Made by a program: the position numbers and the translations under genes
Part shown: in pieces, positions 63,401 through 64,000 of the stretch
Position numbering within the stretch: the first letter of the stretch is position 1
Layout of the letters: every line of letters begins with the position of its first letter
Source of the DNA: Fulvia fulva
Lineage: Eukaryota > Ascomycota > Dothideomycetes > Mycosphaerellales > Mycosphaerellaceae
Assembly: GCF_020509005.1 (NCBI RefSeq)
Contig: NC_063013.1
Coordinates: forward strand, 1,054,001-1,118,000
Length of the DNA: 64,000 bases
Direction of reading: 5' to 3'
Notes under the pieces: generated by a model
Databases searched by the model: none
What the model saw: only the letters and a program-made list of their open reading frames with translations
Told to the model about the DNA's origin: nothing

Positions 63401-64000
63401 AGAACTTGTCTAATTCTCCTATCTTTAGAGCGTCTATATTATTACGTACCGTACCTTCGGGGTTATAGTCGCCGAAGTTACGGTTAAGGAACTTAAGGGC
63501 TTTCTATACGGACTTAAAGGGCTTACTAACTATATGCTTTCCGATAAGGATCTTCTATAGAATATAGTTTCGAAGTATCTACTATACTAATCCGGTAGTA
63601 TATTCTTAAACGAAGCGGAGGGCGGATAGTACGTCCTTAAAAGTCGAGACGGCGAACTTGTTACTAAGTTGTATAGTCTACTCGTCGAGGCTTAGGGAGT
63701 CCTTACTATAGTTCTTACTAGAGAACTTAGGCTTCGGTATGTCGACGCGGCTACTAGTCTTAAAGTCCTTAGATATAGTAGGATTATAGCGGACTACGTC
63801 GACGCTAGTATCTACTATCTCGTAGTCCTCCTTAATAATAACTAGTTCCTTGCTCTTCTTCTTATCCTTCTTCTTACCTTTACTCTTATACGGAGGTAGA
63901 TCGAGGTCGGAATCGGAGTCGGAGGATAAGTCGGATGAATCTAGATTAGATAAGTCGTAGACGCGCTACTTACGGTACTTACGGGCGGTAGGCTACTTCT
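60468..64000 (-). pseudogene. Gypsy B gag to RNase H relic
   Basis: Read right to left. Gag from the window edge to about 62700 contains an Asp/Ser-rich acidic stretch near 63900, a KKKDKKK stretch near 63860 and a capsid-like KPFKSVQKALKFLNRNF near 63470-63520. A retropepsin-like region is probable near 62450-62650 but not clear. Reverse transcriptase spans about 61700-60950 with YLNNALIF near 61175 (two Asp changed to Asn). RNase H near 60700-60480 reads ELETDASD and ECNYNIYNKELLAIVKAFEE. The reading continues at 42245 on the other side of the Copia insertion with the integrase. Many TAG/TAA codons are present. Confidence 0.72.

Larger units (their letters stand above)
32650..64000 (-). mobile_element. 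Gypsy B (chromodomain type), minus strand, split by Gypsy A and Copia, runs off the window
   Basis: The element's own sequence is 32650-33236, 40457-42250 and 60463-64000. Read on the minus strand it has gag (about 63850 down to 62700), a protease-like region, reverse transcriptase (YLNNALIF, formerly YLDD, near 61165-61185), RNase H (near 60550), integrase (recoded core near 41343-41537, with D-to-N changes) and a chromodomain-type C-terminus (near 40480-40640 and 33100-33236). A purine tract (32738-32749 antisense) abuts the 3' LTR. Two interruptions have clean target duplications: Gypsy A (CCGGT) and Copia (GTTCT). It is RIP-mutated throughout and inactive. Confidence 0.8.

Overview
The window is nuclear DNA of a filamentous ascomycete (Pezizomycotina). 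A Dothideomycete is likely but not proven. The evidence is short GT-AG introns of about 50 to 126 bp, a STU1/CLASP gene, a fungal SDT1/PHM8-type nucleotidase, a secreted GH5 glucanase, and old transposons that carry repeat-induced point mutation (RIP). In the mutated DNA CpA/TpG has become TpA while CpG is kept, so almost every broken codon is TAG or TAA in place of CAG, CAA or TGG.

Layout. 1-5493: a RIP-mutated LINE (Tad-like, endonuclease plus reverse transcriptase) abutting an internally deleted Fot1/pogo-like DNA transposon. 5494-23154: a gene island of normal composition. It holds an F-box pseudogene, a GH5 endoglucanase with four introns, a short-chain dehydrogenase relic, a small WHPDKF protein, STU1, a basic-secretory-protein-type metallopeptidase homologue, a HAD pyrimidine 5'-nucleotidase and a large disordered nuclear-type protein. 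23155-64000: a nested transposon block.

The right-hand block can be ordered from target-site duplications. A second copy of the deleted Fot1-like element has 73-bp inverted repeats (23412-24552). A second LINE (24975-28741) is flanked by a perfect 14-bp duplication. A 3' fragment of Gypsy family A lies on the minus strand (29152-31020). A relic gag on the plus strand (about 31480-32640) is cut by Gypsy B, which runs on the minus strand from 32650 off the right edge. Gypsy B is itself split by a complete Gypsy A (33242-40456, duplication CCGGT) and by a Copia element (42251-60462, duplication GTTCT). The Copia carries two nearly identical, intact, RIP-free chromodomain Gypsy elements in tandem, C1 (45627-51920, duplication CTAAT) and C2 (51963-58253, duplication ACATT). 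Their insertion points are 37 to 42 bp apart.

The host genes form no obvious pathway: cell wall or plant polymer degradation, spindle function, nucleotide turnover and unknown roles. STU1 and the peptidase gene diverge from one intergenic region, as do the nucleotidase and the disordered-protein gene. The most interesting signals are in the Gypsy elements. Families A and C both have a 9-nt sequence, exactly 2 nt inside the 5' LTR, that is complementary to a site in their own LTR; this is the geometry expected of Tf1/sushi-type self-primed reverse transcription. The C pol frame also runs on into the 3' LTR and stops at the LTR's own TATA box.
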